The position numbers were made by a program, and so were the translations under genes. A stretch of 64,000 nt of DNA from Chiridota heheva (lineage: Eukaryota > Echinodermata > Holothuroidea > Apodida > Chiridotidae): the NCBI GenBank assembly GCA_020152595.1, contig JAIGNY010000879.1:113501-177500 (forward strand), given 5' to 3'. Below the pieces are notes generated by a model. That model did not search any database, had not been told where the DNA came from, and saw only the letters and a list, made by a program, of their open reading frames with translations. Positions 47,749 through 60,316 of the stretch are shown here, piece after piece; position 1 is the stretch's first letter; each line of letters opens with the position of its first letter.

Positions 47749-48045
47749 GGACTACCAGTAGATGAACCAGTAGATCACTCAGTAGGTGAACCAATAGGTG
47801 AACCAGCAGATAAACCAGTAGACGAACCAGTAGTTGAACCAGTTGAACCAGTAGATGACTCAGTAGGTGAACCAGTAAGTGAACCAGTAGATGAACCAGT
47901 AGACGAACTACTAGATGAACCAGTATTTAAACCAGTAGGTGAACCAGTAGATGAACCTGTAGATGAACCAGTAGACGAACCAGTAAACGGACCAGCAGAC
48001 AGACAAACCAGCAGACGAACCAGCAAATTAACCAGTAGATAAACG
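47749..48045. repeat. Minisatellite, 12-bp unit (CCAGTAGATGAA)
   Basis: About 24 units of GAACCAGTAGAT and close variants. The 12-bp unit keeps a serine/threonine/glycine-rich minus-strand frame open (47775-48053), a repeat product. Confidence 0.93.
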
Positions 48046-48177
48046 TGGATCATCTGGATGGAAACCGCAAATTTAATTAACTAGATGGATAAACTACGAG
48101 TGAAAAAAATAATAATAAGTAAACACATGTCACCTTATCCAGTTTGGTTCGATCTTGTCTCAAGAAAATTGTTGACC

Positions 48178-48329
48178 CCCGCCAGTAATTGTCCTACGTA
48201 TCAGTAAGGTCACTCACGTGGCGGTTATTGATTGGCTTGTCAGGATATGTGTAAATATTTAAACCAATCAAAAGTGTACAATTGTATTGTATTGTATATT
48301 TATGTCTCCGTAAACACAATTACTGGCGG
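48178..48329. mobile_element. Small MITE-like element
   Basis: CCGCCAGTAATTGT (48179-48192) faces ACAATTACTGGCGG (48316-48329). A second inner inverted pair, TTGATTGG / CCAATCAA, lies between them. About 150 bp. No clear target duplication. Confidence 0.45.
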
Positions 48330-48335
48330 CAGGCC

Positions 48336-48779
48336 TTTAAGCCACTTTGCAGCTTTTATATTTTCAAAATGTTCTCCAAGCACCAAACTTCTGTCTTAAG
48401 TAATTCAAGAGTGTAAATGTTGATTAAATTGCTATATTAGTGTATCGAGTGCTCGCATCCTCCGGATGCCTAAGGCTTTTTCCGTTTGTATGTTTCTATA
48501 AGACGACCATCGTCTCAAAAAAAAAGAATGATTTTGTTATGTTTAAGAAATCTTCACAATTGTGAAGAGCAAATAAAAGAAAAAAGGGAAACAACTGAAG
48601 AATGAAAACAAAATGAAAATACTTCCAAATGACCAAACATTTCTCAAACTCATATCCAATTCCTCTTGAAATAAAAAGATTTGTCGTAGTTATTTATAAG
48701 TTCAAGTTTATGAATTATGACATCATAAATTCAACTTTATTTTTAAATACTACATGAGAAAATTACACTCGTCAAACTA
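48336..48779. other. No gene recognised
   Basis: AT-rich spacer, A run at 48520-48528. Confidence 0.55.
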
Positions 48780-48789
48780 TGTGGGGGCC

Positions 48790-49165
48790 AGTGCGATGAT
48801 GGCGATTATAATGATGACGATGACGATAAGCAGGCGGAGGATGACGACAACGGTCACATGGTGATGATGATAGTGATTGTGGCATGGTGAAGAAGATATC
48901 GACGATAATGAGGAGAACGGCAACAACAATGACGTTGCTGATCATTGTGATAATGACAATGGCAGTAGGTGATGAGTTCAGGAGGAAGAAGACGGTGACG
49001 CTGACGATGGTGATGACCATGACAATGATTGTTATTGTGATAGTGACGATGACGTTGGCTAGAAGGGTAATGATGGTAGCGAGGAGAAGGAGGTCGACGA
49101 TGATGGCCATTATGATGATGATGGTGGTGGTGATTGTGATGGTGACGATGAGTCGATGACATTGA
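48790..49165. repeat. GAT/GAC-rich degenerate trinucleotide tract
   Basis: Purine-rich on + with GATGATGAC-like words and insertions, about 375 bp. It produces overlapping frames of 91-126 codons on both strands (histidine-rich on minus), with no domain. Confidence 0.85.
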
Positions 49166-50640
<1,475 letters not shown>

Positions 50641-50651
50641 AATAAATAGAT

Positions 50652-50750
50652 AAAGCTTCCTACACCCTTGTCGCGAATTAAAAGGGACAGTATATACACA
50701 CACACACACACTGTCCCTTTTAATTCATGACAAAGATGTAGGAAGCTTTC
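50652..50750. repeat. Inverted repeat with ~39-bp arms and (AC)n loop
   Basis: Arms 50652-50691 and 50710-50750 match with about four mismatches (AAGCTTCCTACACCCTTGTC ... TTAAAAGGGACAGT against its complement), with TATATACACACACACACAC between. Directly joined to the (AT)n tract. Confidence 0.9.
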
Positions 50751-51620
50751 TGAAAAGTGGGAAGGGATGGGGGCACGACGTCTTAGGGGAGCTTCCCAAG
50801 TCATATACTCATGTTCCCCGATCTGCAGATATAATAAGTGCGCTCAAAATAACAAAGTAAAGGGGCACTTCATTTTGTAAATGTAAATGCACTTTTCATT
50901 TTCAAACTACTGGCACTTTTGTCATTTTTCGGAAAAGCTTAGGGGGAGAGGGGGTACGTTTCCCTAGCCCACGGTTCCTACACCTATGCTTCGCGGAGTA
51001 AACGTATGTCCTCCCATTTTGGAAAGGAGAAAAACAAGACTCTGAATACAACATGCTGGCATACTATTCGGACATTTCTTTAGGTGGACAAAAAAAAATC
51101 AAGACATAATGTGACCGCAATCTCTTACACATATCTTTATATCTTTGAAAACAAGTTAAGAAACGACGGAGCTCCCCTTTAACTCTGTACCCTTTCAAGT
51201 TGGTAGCAAGAAAGTCATCTTATGTTTGATGGCAATATTACAGGCCCTTGTTCCCGATTCTTATCTTTAATTACTTTTGGTAGACAGGGATGATGGATAT
51301 CCACTTGTTTACTTCAAACAAAATTAGAGGAACTGATTTATTTTAAAGTTTAGGCAAAGAAAAAATGCCGGGAACGTGTTTGAAATCATGTGACAATTCT
51401 TAACATCACCTCCTTACGAGAACTTTTGTTTACATATTTGTTTAGCTCTTACAGAGGTCTTGTAGCGGCACATCGACCGATTTTTTTCCCTTCTATTCGT
51501 TTTTTGGTTGTAGGTTTAGACGTTCGAGTTTTGTGTTGAACATTTTCATGAGTGTGGCACCTTGATAGGCATTGTCTTTTGTAAAAAGGGGCGGGGCAAT
51601 TGTATATGGTGTAATTGTAT
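50751..51620. other. No gene recognised
   Basis: Featureless apart from an A run at 51091-51098. Confidence 0.55.
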
Positions 51621-52733
51621 ATGAATGTTTGAATGGTGTTTGGATGCTTGAATGGGATCCGCATACTTGCATGGGTCCGGATGCTTGAAGCCGGATGCCT
51701 GAATAGGGTCAGTACACCTGCATGGGATCCGGATGCCTGAATGGTGTCCGGATGCCTGAATAGGGTATGTATGCCTAAATGGGTTCGGATGCCTCAGTAG
51801 TCCGTATGCCTGATTAGAGTCCGGATGCGTGAATGGGGTCCGGATGTGTGAATGGGGTCCGGATGCTTGAATAATGTCCGGATGCGTGAATGGGGTCTGT
51901 ATGCCTGAATGAGCTTCGAATGCTTGCATAGGGTCCTTATTATTGAATTGGGTCCATATGCTTGGATGGTGCCATGATGTCTGAATGGGTTCCGGATGCT
52001 TAAATGGTGTCCGAATGCCTGAATGGGGTCTCTCTCATGCCTGAATGGGAATCGGATACTTGAATTGGATCTGTATGATGGTTGTATTTGGTCCGTATAT
52101 GCCTGGATGGGGTACGGATTCGTGAATGGGATCCGTGTGCCTGAATGGTGTCCGGATTCTTGAATGATGTCCGGATGCCTGAATAGGGTCTGTATGCCTG
52201 AATGGGATTCGGATGATTGAATTGGGTTAATATATGCTTGGATGGGGTCCGAATGCCTGATTGAAGACAGGGTGCTTGAATGGTGTCCGGATGTCTGAAT
52301 GGAGTTCGGATGCTTCAATGGGGTCTCTTTCATGCCTGAATGGGATTCGGATGCTTGAATTGGGTCTGTATGATCGAATTGGGTCTGTATATGCCTGCAT
52401 GGGGTCCGAATGCTTGAAAGAAGACAGGGTGCTTGAATGGTGTCCGGATGTTTGAATGGGGTCCGGATGTTTGAATGGGGTCCGGATGCTTGAATTGGGT
52501 TCGTATGCTAGAATAGGTCCGGTCGCTTGAACGGTATTTAAATTGTGTCCGGATGTCTGAGTGGGGTCTGTATGCTTGAATTGGGTCCGTATGCCTGAAT
52601 GCGGTCCGGATGCTTGAATGATGTCCGTATGCCTGAATGCGGTCCGGATGCTTGAATGGGGTCCGGATGCTTGAATGGTGTCCGTATACCTAAATGCGGT
52701 CCGGATGCCAGAATGGGGTCCGGATTGCAGGAT
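51621..52733. repeat. Minisatellite, ~20-bp unit (GTCCGGATGCCTGAATGGGG)
   Basis: Over 50 units, moderately degenerate (GTCTGTATGCTTGAATTGGG and similar). A block of about 200 bp is duplicated: segments around 52021-52110 and 52320-52400 share TCTCTTTCATGCCTGAATGG then GATTCGGATGCTTGAATTGG, so higher-order duplication occurred. Long minus frames (127-179 codons) are repeat products. Confidence 0.95.
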
Positions 52734-53987
52734 GTTAAAAAGTGTAATGTTCATCAGCACATTCAGCAGTATGCTGCCTCAAAGCTTTGGAAACGGCTAC
52801 GAGGGGGAAGGGAGGAGGGAGGAGGGGAAGTGATCGTGGACAAAAAATTGCTGATGCCGTAAAAAAGTTTTCAGAATTTTGTCAAAATAACGGTCTTTAA
52901 ATTGTTGAGGTGCTAAATTATAGTGAAGACTGAAGAGCCAAAAAAAAAAAAAAAAGAAGAAGAAAAAGGTCATTGCTTTAAATCTGGTCTTATAGCAAAT
53001 TTTCTGGAAAGCACCACGGAATCTTACATACATACTTCACGTTGCAAAAGGGACAACGCGCAAAACCAGAAAAGTGCTTCAATAACGATTGCAAAAACAA
53101 CCATTTTTCCAGGTCAACCTATGATCTATTAATATGACGAGGGTCACCTGTTGACGTCACAATGTTGACCATTTTGGAAGGAAAAACCTTCAAATTATTA
53201 CACGACGGTGATATAGTTAATTTTAGATTAGTCATTGTACATAACTGATGTCCCGTTGTAAGTGTCTGCATTAAGTGATAGTCCTATTTATTTCTGCTGT
53301 ATTTTCCCACTGTGCTAATCGATCGTTAACCCCTTGTATATCAAATATTCAATACATTGCGTCACTGTAAGGGTGCAAACGATCTTTTCCCAGGTAAATC
53401 GGCTGCATTTCACACCTATTACCAGTCCCAGATATTTCTTTTGATTAGATACAAAAAATTGCTTTTCTTTTGATTTTGTTGCTATTCCATTTCTGTTAAA
53501 TTACGTTTAATGTAAATAGTCATTTTTGTGTAGTCTTTTCACACTGTGGTTTAAAAGAGTGTTGAAGATGGGTCTCAGGCCTCTGTTTATCAATTTCAAA
53601 GGAGAACATTGTGGCGTCAAAGCTCTCTATTTGGCAAGTTACTCACAGAACGTTGCATAATGTCTGGGGACAAATAATTAATGTTTTTCACACTTATACA
53701 AGGGCCTTAACCCCACGTGTACACAATTCGTATTTCTAGAGTTACACAACATCAGGTTAATATACTCATATTTAATTGGGGTAGCGGGGAAATGGCCTTC
53801 GGATTTTTGTTTTATCATGTATTCTGCACCTTTCCACTTTTTTTAGGGGGAGGGGGTGGGGGTTGTACGAGCCTCTGGCTACAACTACCCATGAATCTGT
53901 TTGTCACCATTGTAAAAGTTGCAGCATTAACTTGCAATGCTCTAATAATAAATATGCATGGACGATGACAATGGGGCGGCGTCAAAG
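52734..53987. other. No gene recognised
   Basis: A run at 52939-52954, G-rich tract near 53846-53862, AT-rich elsewhere. No gene. Confidence 0.5.
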
Positions 53988-54342
53988 TTGGAATGGGATT
54001 AGGGGTGGATGGGTGCGCATTGGAATGGGATTAGGGGTGGATGGCTGCGCATTGGAATGGGATTAGGGGTGGATGGGTGCGCATTGGAATGGGATCAGGG
54101 GTGGATGGGTGCGCATTGGAATGGGATCAGGGGTGGATGGGTGCGCATTGGAATGGAATTAGGGGTGGATGGGTGCGCATTGGAATGGGATCAGGGGTGG
54201 ATGGGTGCGCATTGGAATGGGATTAGGGGTGGATGGGTGCGCATTGGAATGGGATTAGGGGTGGATGGGTGCGCATTGGAATGGGATCAGGGGTGGATGG
54301 GTGCGCATTGGAATGGGATTAGGGGTGGATGGGTGCGCATTC
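53988..54342. repeat. Minisatellite, 32-bp unit, ~11 copies
   Basis: Very homogeneous units of GGAATGGGATTAGGGGTGGA plus TGGGTGCGCATT, with a T/C variant (GATTAGG or GATCAGG). Because 32 is not a multiple of three, the 158-codon frame repeats every 96 bases. Confidence 0.96.
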
Positions 54343-54454
54343 TTAAGATAATGGAAGATTTGTTAATAAAACATGCAAATACCCAATCGATAATAGCTCT
54401 TATTGATCAGTTGGTTGACCTTGTGCATCGGTTTCTAGGTGCACTCCTCGAGAG

Positions 54455-54765
54455 GCAGTGTACATGGGTGTATTCACAGGGGTGACCGGGTAGTTAAGGT
54501 CCATACACTTTGCTGAAAGGTCCAGAAATGTTGCTAAAAGGTATAGGAATTTTGCTAAAGGTCAAGAAATTTTGCCTAAGGTCCAGAAATTTTGCTAAAG
54601 GTCCAGATTTTAAGGCAATGACCTTATATGCACTTCGGTAAAATTTGTTCTCCGGACAGTTTAAAGACTGCTATTCTGACACAATTTTGGAGAACAAAAA
54701 TTATTCGCCATCAGCAATGTTTTTCGCTCCCCCAATCCAAACGGCTGGCTACACGCCTGTTGTAT
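54455..54765 (+). mobile_element. Dispersed element R5, copy 3
   Basis: CATGGGTGTATTCACAGGGG, about six units of AAGGTCCAGAAATTTTGCTA, then AGATTTTAAGGCAATGACCT, CAGCAATGTTTTTCGCTCCC and an end GGCTGGCTACACGCCTG. Best preserved copy of the family, colinear with 12536-12845. Confidence 0.7.
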
Positions 54766-55199
54766 CGTCACTGGTTGTCAGGAAATCACTTTGACCATGA
54801 GGCTAAGTGCGACCGTGAGTCTGTTATATCATCAGGTCCTGATCTGCTGATATGCAAATTTGTATGACCTGCATTCAGTAGAGATTTTTATCAATTATTA
54901 AAATAATTTTTCATTTTTGTTTTATGCACGAGGTATGCAAGTCCTCTCGGCAGCTAGGGTTGCTCAGGAATTTGTGAGTTATATTGGGTATCCAAAAACA
55001 AAAGTTCTACATTTTAGCGGGAAACGGGATCTCGTTCCACATTATGCAAACCAAATTGATAGGGCAGTATTGATTTAGATGCAGGTAACAATATACCTGT
55101 GCGTTTTCCGTTGTGTATTCTCCGGTATATGTGATTTGATTTCTTGTGAGGCTAAGAGCCTATGTTCTGCATTTATGTTGGACTGTCCGAGAAGCGGCG
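54766..55199. other. No gene recognised
   Basis: AT-rich spacer. Nothing recognisable. Confidence 0.55.
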
Positions 55200-55480
55200 T
55201 TTGTTTTTTAAGTGTCTGTCATAATATTTTAAAGTGGCGCAGCAAATTCTGACCAATAGTTTTGAGTCTTTTTCATGCCCCTATACAAATTCCAGAAGAA
55301 ATAGACTTTCCCTCAGATCATTTTCAGGGTCAAAATTTAGGAAAGAAATTAAAAGAATTACATAAAGTTTTGACCTGTCCCACCCAGTCATCATAAATGC
55401 TTCTTCAGACAATGATCCGGTGCTTTGACTTTAATACCCTTTTAACCAATATAGAAATTGCTACGTTACCATTATCCCTA
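55200..55480 (+). repeat. Dispersed repeat R4, copy 2
   Basis: TTTTTTAAGTGTCTGTCATA, GTGGCGCAGCAAATTCTGAC and AGAAGAAATAGACTTTCC. Followed directly by R2 copy 2, so R4 and R2 may be modules of one larger element. Confidence 0.65.
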
Positions 55481-55519
55481 AAGGTCTGACACCAAGAACT
55501 GAAACGTGCATTAGTCTTT

Positions 55520-55860
55520 TAGAATCTTGAGTTAAATAGTCTTTGAATATTGAAAATACCATGCATGTGTAGTGTTCAATGAAATTTTAAATTTGTTTTT
55601 AATATATTGAAAAAATGTGATTTCTGAACAGGAAAACACCTCAAAATGCTTTTGTATAACTTTATATTTCTTTCCTCAATTTCAGACCTTAAAAATGTTC
55701 AAAATGCCTTCTCCAGCTTGAGGTTGGTTGGGGTGTGGTAAAGATCAAATCCTCTTCATTACAATTATCTTTCCTTTTTAAAGAGAAATGGCAAAGGGTT
55801 AGAAAACAATGTGTTAACATACAAAAATAAAGACTGTCTCGTTCAAACATCACAAGAGTT
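55520..55860 (+). repeat. Dispersed repeat R2, copy 2
   Basis: Colinear with 1140-1470 (see there). Confidence 0.8.
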
Positions 55861-55867
55861 ACACACA

Positions 55868-55975
55868 AACAATGAGACAATGCAGGACTCGCGGCGAGAA
55901 TCGAATCAAATCGAACCTGGTACCTTTCACATAGGGCTACGACTCCTTTACCACCGAGTCACTGTATCTCTTCCT
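55868..55975 (-). mobile_element. tRNA-derived SINE, family S2, with disrupted B box
   Basis: Minus strand: CAGTGACTCGGTGGTAAAGG (A box), GTGAAAGGTACCAGGTTCGA, then a duplicated TTCGATTTGATTCGATTC that expands the B-box region, then CTCGCCGCGAGTCCTGC. The local duplication probably inactivated the promoter. It sits immediately after R2. Confidence 0.6.
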
Positions 55976-55980
55976 CTCTC

Positions 55981-56829
55981 ATGTAACATAGGTTTAAACG
56001 GCGCCACCATATGTTGCTGAAGGTGTTAGTCTGCTCTCACCGGGTGCTTTAAAGTTCAATAGAAATCACTTAGCTTAAATGTCATTGGAAGTCACACCAT
56101 GCTTCACGTTTTATTTACATAAAAGAATGAGCTCTTTAGCTCCTTAAACTGTTAAACGGCTTTTTAAAAGGGCACGCAATTTGTTAAAAGAGAAAAGTGT
56201 TCGATCTATCATTTCTTAATTTGTTTTGTCACCTTCGCGCCGTGCATTTCCTATCTCACAGCAACTTTCTTTTATGATTATTTAGTCGATAAAACCGAGT
56301 GTTACCAATAAGGCGGGACCTTCCTCAATAGGGGAATCTAATTGGGGGTGTCGAAATGCTTTGACGGTCAGAAAGTTACTTGTAAAATCTGGAAAGATGA
56401 AGGGGCTTATTGCTCATTTATTTTCTGATTCAATGAAGACGAACAATTGGTTCTTTTAAAAGACGTTAATAAACAACGTGAGAATTTCTTTCTGAATGAA
56501 TAGCATTTCCGAAACTGCCAAAGAATCTATTCTTTCAAAGATTGCGTGTGTAATCGCTTCGGATTACACTCTTGGAAACGTGCAGATACAGAGGGCGACT
56601 GCACTATAGAGTAATATATATAGGCTCTGATGTGAATTTTGCGCCATGGAGTTTTTAGTGTATATGGGTGTAGAGGCAGCAAAAGCTGAATTGCTTTAAA
56701 ATCTTATATAAACCATCATAGACTAGCAATTTTTTTCATTTCTTTTTTTATCAAAATCGTTTCAACATTGTCCATTGTACAGCGTTTTTAAAGTCGCAGG
56801 CACCAATTTGCATATGTTATGGTATTTTC
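55981..56829. other. No gene recognised
   Basis: Featureless apart from short AT-rich runs. Confidence 0.55.
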
Positions 56830-57115
56830 CCTTGTAATTCCTTGGTGTTTTAAATGTCTATCATATTTTTTTGAAGTGGCGCATCAAATACTGACCAAAC
56901 GTAATTTAGTCTTTGTCATGCATGCCCCCAATACAATGTTAACAGGAATCATTTCAGCGACAAAGATTAAGGAAAGAAATTAAAAGAATTACAAATAAAA
57001 ATATATTTTTAGATTTCGAGTTGTCTGACCAGTCATCACAAAATTCGTATGAATTAAAAACTCATCAAGCTTTGATCAGTCATAACTCAGAAACTAAAAA
57101 CATTTTTTTCTTATT
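56830..57115 (+). repeat. Dispersed repeat R4, copy 3
   Basis: TTTTAAATGTCTATCATATT, GTGGCGCATCAAATACTGAC, GGAAAGAAATTAAAAGAATT and CAGTCATAACTCAGAAACTA. The final block resembles the start of inverted R1 (GTCATAACTTGAAAACTAAA). Confidence 0.65.
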
Positions 57116-57146
57116 ATTATTTATTATTATTATTATTATTATTTTT
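57116..57146. repeat. (ATT)n microsatellite
   Basis: Short TTATTA tract directly after R4; it could be the tail of that repeat. Confidence 0.9.
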
Positions 57147-57868
57147 GTTATATGAGAAAGTAATTTATTATATGTTTCGGATGAGCGTTATTTCAATAGG
57201 GGGTCACCCAAGGTTTTGACCCCGTTTGTCCTTGTTTTTAGACCGAAGTGAAAAGGTGTTTAGACGAAGTGAAAAGGTGTTGTGCACCCTCACCAAATGA
57301 CTCAAATTTCGGTATGAATCCATGGTAGACTAGTTCCCCATGAAACTTTTCTGAAGCAGATCTCGTCAAGTTTGGACATGCATAGTCTGATAGTCAAGAC
57401 TTGTCCCATCTCTGCCATCCCTGAAAATTAAGCAGGAATATCCCTGTTCTAAGCTATACTTCTTATGAAACTGTGAAATAGACCTCTCGAAAATATTTGT
57501 ATTATACCTTTCGATGAGAGTTATCATTTTGGGCTGGCGGGGTAATTTCTAAGTAAATATGTGCTACCTTAAATACTAACGTGTACTTTTCTCTCTGCTA
57601 ATCCTCGCTAAGAATTTATTATCGTAGCTCATGCTTTTTATATGACCCATCTCATATAAATGGCGATTCATTACCCCTCAGTCTATTTTGACCCTCTTCG
57701 GAAGTATACATACAGGTCGTAAATACTCAGAAATACGTGATGCGAGGAAGACACTCTGGCGCAGTTTTCGAATTATTACGTGATGTATCGGTTAATTAAT
57801 TACACACGATATATTAAATTGTTAAAGGTTTATGACATGTAGCAATTTCTATATTGGTTGAAAGAGTA
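57147..57868. other. No gene recognised
   Basis: A short direct duplication of GACGAAGTGAAAAGGTGTT lies near 57242-57280. Otherwise featureless. Confidence 0.5.
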
Positions 57869-58138
57869 TTAAAGGAAAAGTATCGTCCCATAAATACTTT
57901 AAGAAGTGAACCTCTTGCCGCTAACGTCACTTCCTGTTTTCAATTTTCCCTTTTCATCGCCAGAAATTACTGATGTTATCGATCACACATCTGCCAAACC
58001 GAACATAGGGGCCGATGTGTTAAAGATAACATCACAGATTTCTCACAATCAATAAGGAAATTTGGAAACCGGAAGTGACGTTACTAGCACGGCCACGTTT
58101 ACTTCTGAATTTATTTATGGGACGATAGCTTTCTTTAA
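57869..58138. mobile_element. F2 MITE, complete copy
   Basis: 270 bp from TTAA to TTAA. Arms of about 110 bp are inverted copies: AGTATCGTCCCATAAATA, CTAACGTCACTTCC and TGATGTTATC face GATAACATCA, GGAAGTGACGTTA and TTTATGGGACGATAGCT. No coding capacity. TTAA flanks suggest mobilisation by a piggyBac-type transposase, like F1 but with unrelated arms. Confidence 0.85.
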
Positions 58139-58944
58139 AAATCCGTACCCGTAAATCATGACATGAATATCAGTCTGAATTGTTCTCCTTCGTTATAAAT
58201 GTTAACGGTTAACGGGATGATTTACGGTTTTGTTGTATTCGTATACCAGTGAAGATGCAAGAATATTTTAACCCATGTATTGTGTACAGACACATACCAA
58301 CACGTACACACGGGTCTATCCTTTTTTATTGAGTATAAAGATACACTTTAATGTTGATTGCAATTATGCAGGTTATAAGTTCAGTCAAATATTTTGGGAG
58401 GGAAATAATCGCAAAGAAATTAAGTAAGTATAGTACTTGTAGCCCTGTTAAAGTTTTCCAAAGTCTCCCCAATTTTTACCCAATTCCCCTCCCCACAAAT
58501 TTTCTTAGTATGTGCTTCTATTTTCATATGTTCATGAAAATAAATTTCGCAACTTGTTTGGAAGGAGTAACGAAAACATAACCAATTTTGATCAGTTGAT
58601 AGAATTGGTATTTAGTGTTGAGGATAATAGAATTGGTATTTAGTGTTGAGAATAATTAATTAAGTTTTAGAGTCATTGAGTTTTAACTTATGTGCGTCCA
58701 TCCAGTCACGAATACCAGCAATACATTTTCCAAGTTGAGAAAGGTCGTACCACCATGTTAAAGGCCAGATATGCATAAACAGTTATTAGTCAATGTTTCT
58801 GATTGGTCATACACAAATACCAACAACCAACAATAACCGCCTCGGAACTTCAGAAGTAACTAGCACACTGCACATACACACAATGTGTACAGTACGTACT
58901 TATTTAGAAACGATCCACAACCGGAAGTGACGTGGAAATTTGAA
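58139..58944. other. No gene recognised
   Basis: AT-rich; AGAATTGGTATTTAGTGTTG AG is directly duplicated at 58602-58652. A 76-codon frame at 58351-58581 has no recognisable motif. Confidence 0.5.
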
Positions 58945-59112
58945 CATCCATGGGTGTAGCCAGGTCGAAAGGGTCGTACGACCCCTCCCCCAACAAAAAA
59001 AATGGTAAAAAGGTCCAGAAAACATTATAAAAGGACAACATATTTCCCATTTCCCTAGACGACCCCCACCCCCCCCCCCCTACCAATCCGAAATGCTTGC
59101 TACACCCCTAAC
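58945..59112 (+). mobile_element. Dispersed element R5, copy 4 (short)
   Basis: CATGGGTGTAGCCAGGTCGA at the start, GGTAAAAAGGTCCAGAAAA as the only array unit, C run, then GCTTGCTACACCCCTA at the end, complementary to the start. About 165 bp; shortest copy in the window. Confidence 0.6.
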
Positions 59113-59176
59113 ATCGCATTTATACTAAGACGAGATTACCTCTTTAATATCATGAATATCTTTTATATTTATATCA

Positions 59177-59177
<1 letters not shown>

Positions 59178-59226
<49 letters not shown>

Positions 59227-59281
59227 ATATATATATATGAAATATATATATATATAATATATACATATATATATATATAAG

Positions 59282-59330
<49 letters not shown>

Positions 59331-59420
59331 AAATATATTATATATATATACATATATATATATAAAGAAATAAATATATTTATATAAGAAATAAATTATA
59401 TACATATATATATAAGAAAT
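59178..59420. repeat. (TA)n microsatellite with AGAAAT interruptions
   Basis: TA/AT dinucleotides interrupted at intervals by GAAATA or AGAAAT, giving a second-order repeat. Confidence 0.95.
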
Positions 59421-59602
59421 AAATTGTACTATATAATTATATTATGCTTGAACTGTTGGTTGAAGTAATGGAAGAAAATAAAAACCCATGTGTTATCATC
59501 ACAGGCGCACTTTGTAATACAAAATATACATAGGCCTACTTGTTATTGAGTGTAATAGTAACCGTAAGCCTACAGGGCTATGCCTTATAACATACGGTCT
59601 TA

Positions 59603-59870
59603 AAGGAATAATTCGGTTTATTTTCATTTTCATGTATAGATATTATAGAGATCAATTAAAACAAATTGGTGTAAAAATCATATTGATATCTTATTCCGAT
59701 TTGCAGTTATTACATTCAAAAGATTGCATCAGCTGATTAGTGTGAGCAGGGATGTGAGTGACCTCGCAGTGTCCAATGTGATGTCATAAAGGCCGATTCA
59801 AGACAATTTGTATGTATTTCTATAAACAGATAAAACAGTAAAACAAAACATAACGTTTTTCTTTTACTTA
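59603..59870 (+). mobile_element. F3 MITE, left part
   Basis: TTAAAGGAATAATTCGGTTT start, then ATATCTTATTCCG and TGATGTCATAAAGGCCGATT as in the left arm at 10452. The opposite arm is not seen nearby. Confidence 0.55.
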
Positions 59871-60189
59871 TGCCAGCGAAAACTGTCAATAACTGCTTGA
59901 CAGTTTGAGAAGGAATTTGATGGATGGCGGGAATAATATCTTATTGAAAACACATTGGGAAATTAAGGAAACCTCTCAAACAGCTGGTGTACAGCGTTTA
60001 AGCTAAAATTTCGTTAAAACCACTGGAATTTAAGCAGAAAGTACAAAAAAAAAGTAGTAAAATACCAACTCATCAAGATACCCCACTCACGCCCCCAAAA
60101 GTACCAAATGTTCAAAAATGTTAAACCAAAAATTCTTACTCCTCTGATTACTGGAAGGTTCCATTTATTTTTAGCTTTGACAACATTTT
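59871..60189. other. No gene recognised
   Basis: AT-rich spacer; nothing recognisable. Confidence 0.5.
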
Positions 60190-60316
60190 AAGGATTACTT
60201 CAGGGGTCAAGCAAGTTTATCTTACATGAAAGAAGAATTTCAAAAAGAAACAAAATGGTGAAGAAGCTACTTCAATATCTTATCCCATTAAGGTGATAAT
60301 CAACTTGATAGCTCTG
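60190..60316 (+). mobile_element. F1b MITE, left arm only
   Basis: TTAAGGATTACTTCAGGGGT, CAAGCAAGTTTATCTTACAT, AAACAAAATGGTGAAGAAGC, ending at GATAGCTCTGT where LINE sequence begins. The LINE probably inserted into, or was joined to, this element. Confidence 0.7.

Noticed and set aside
51794-52760. 127-179-codon minus-strand frames
   Set aside because: They are products of the ~20-bp minisatellite; opposite-strand frames are open as well.
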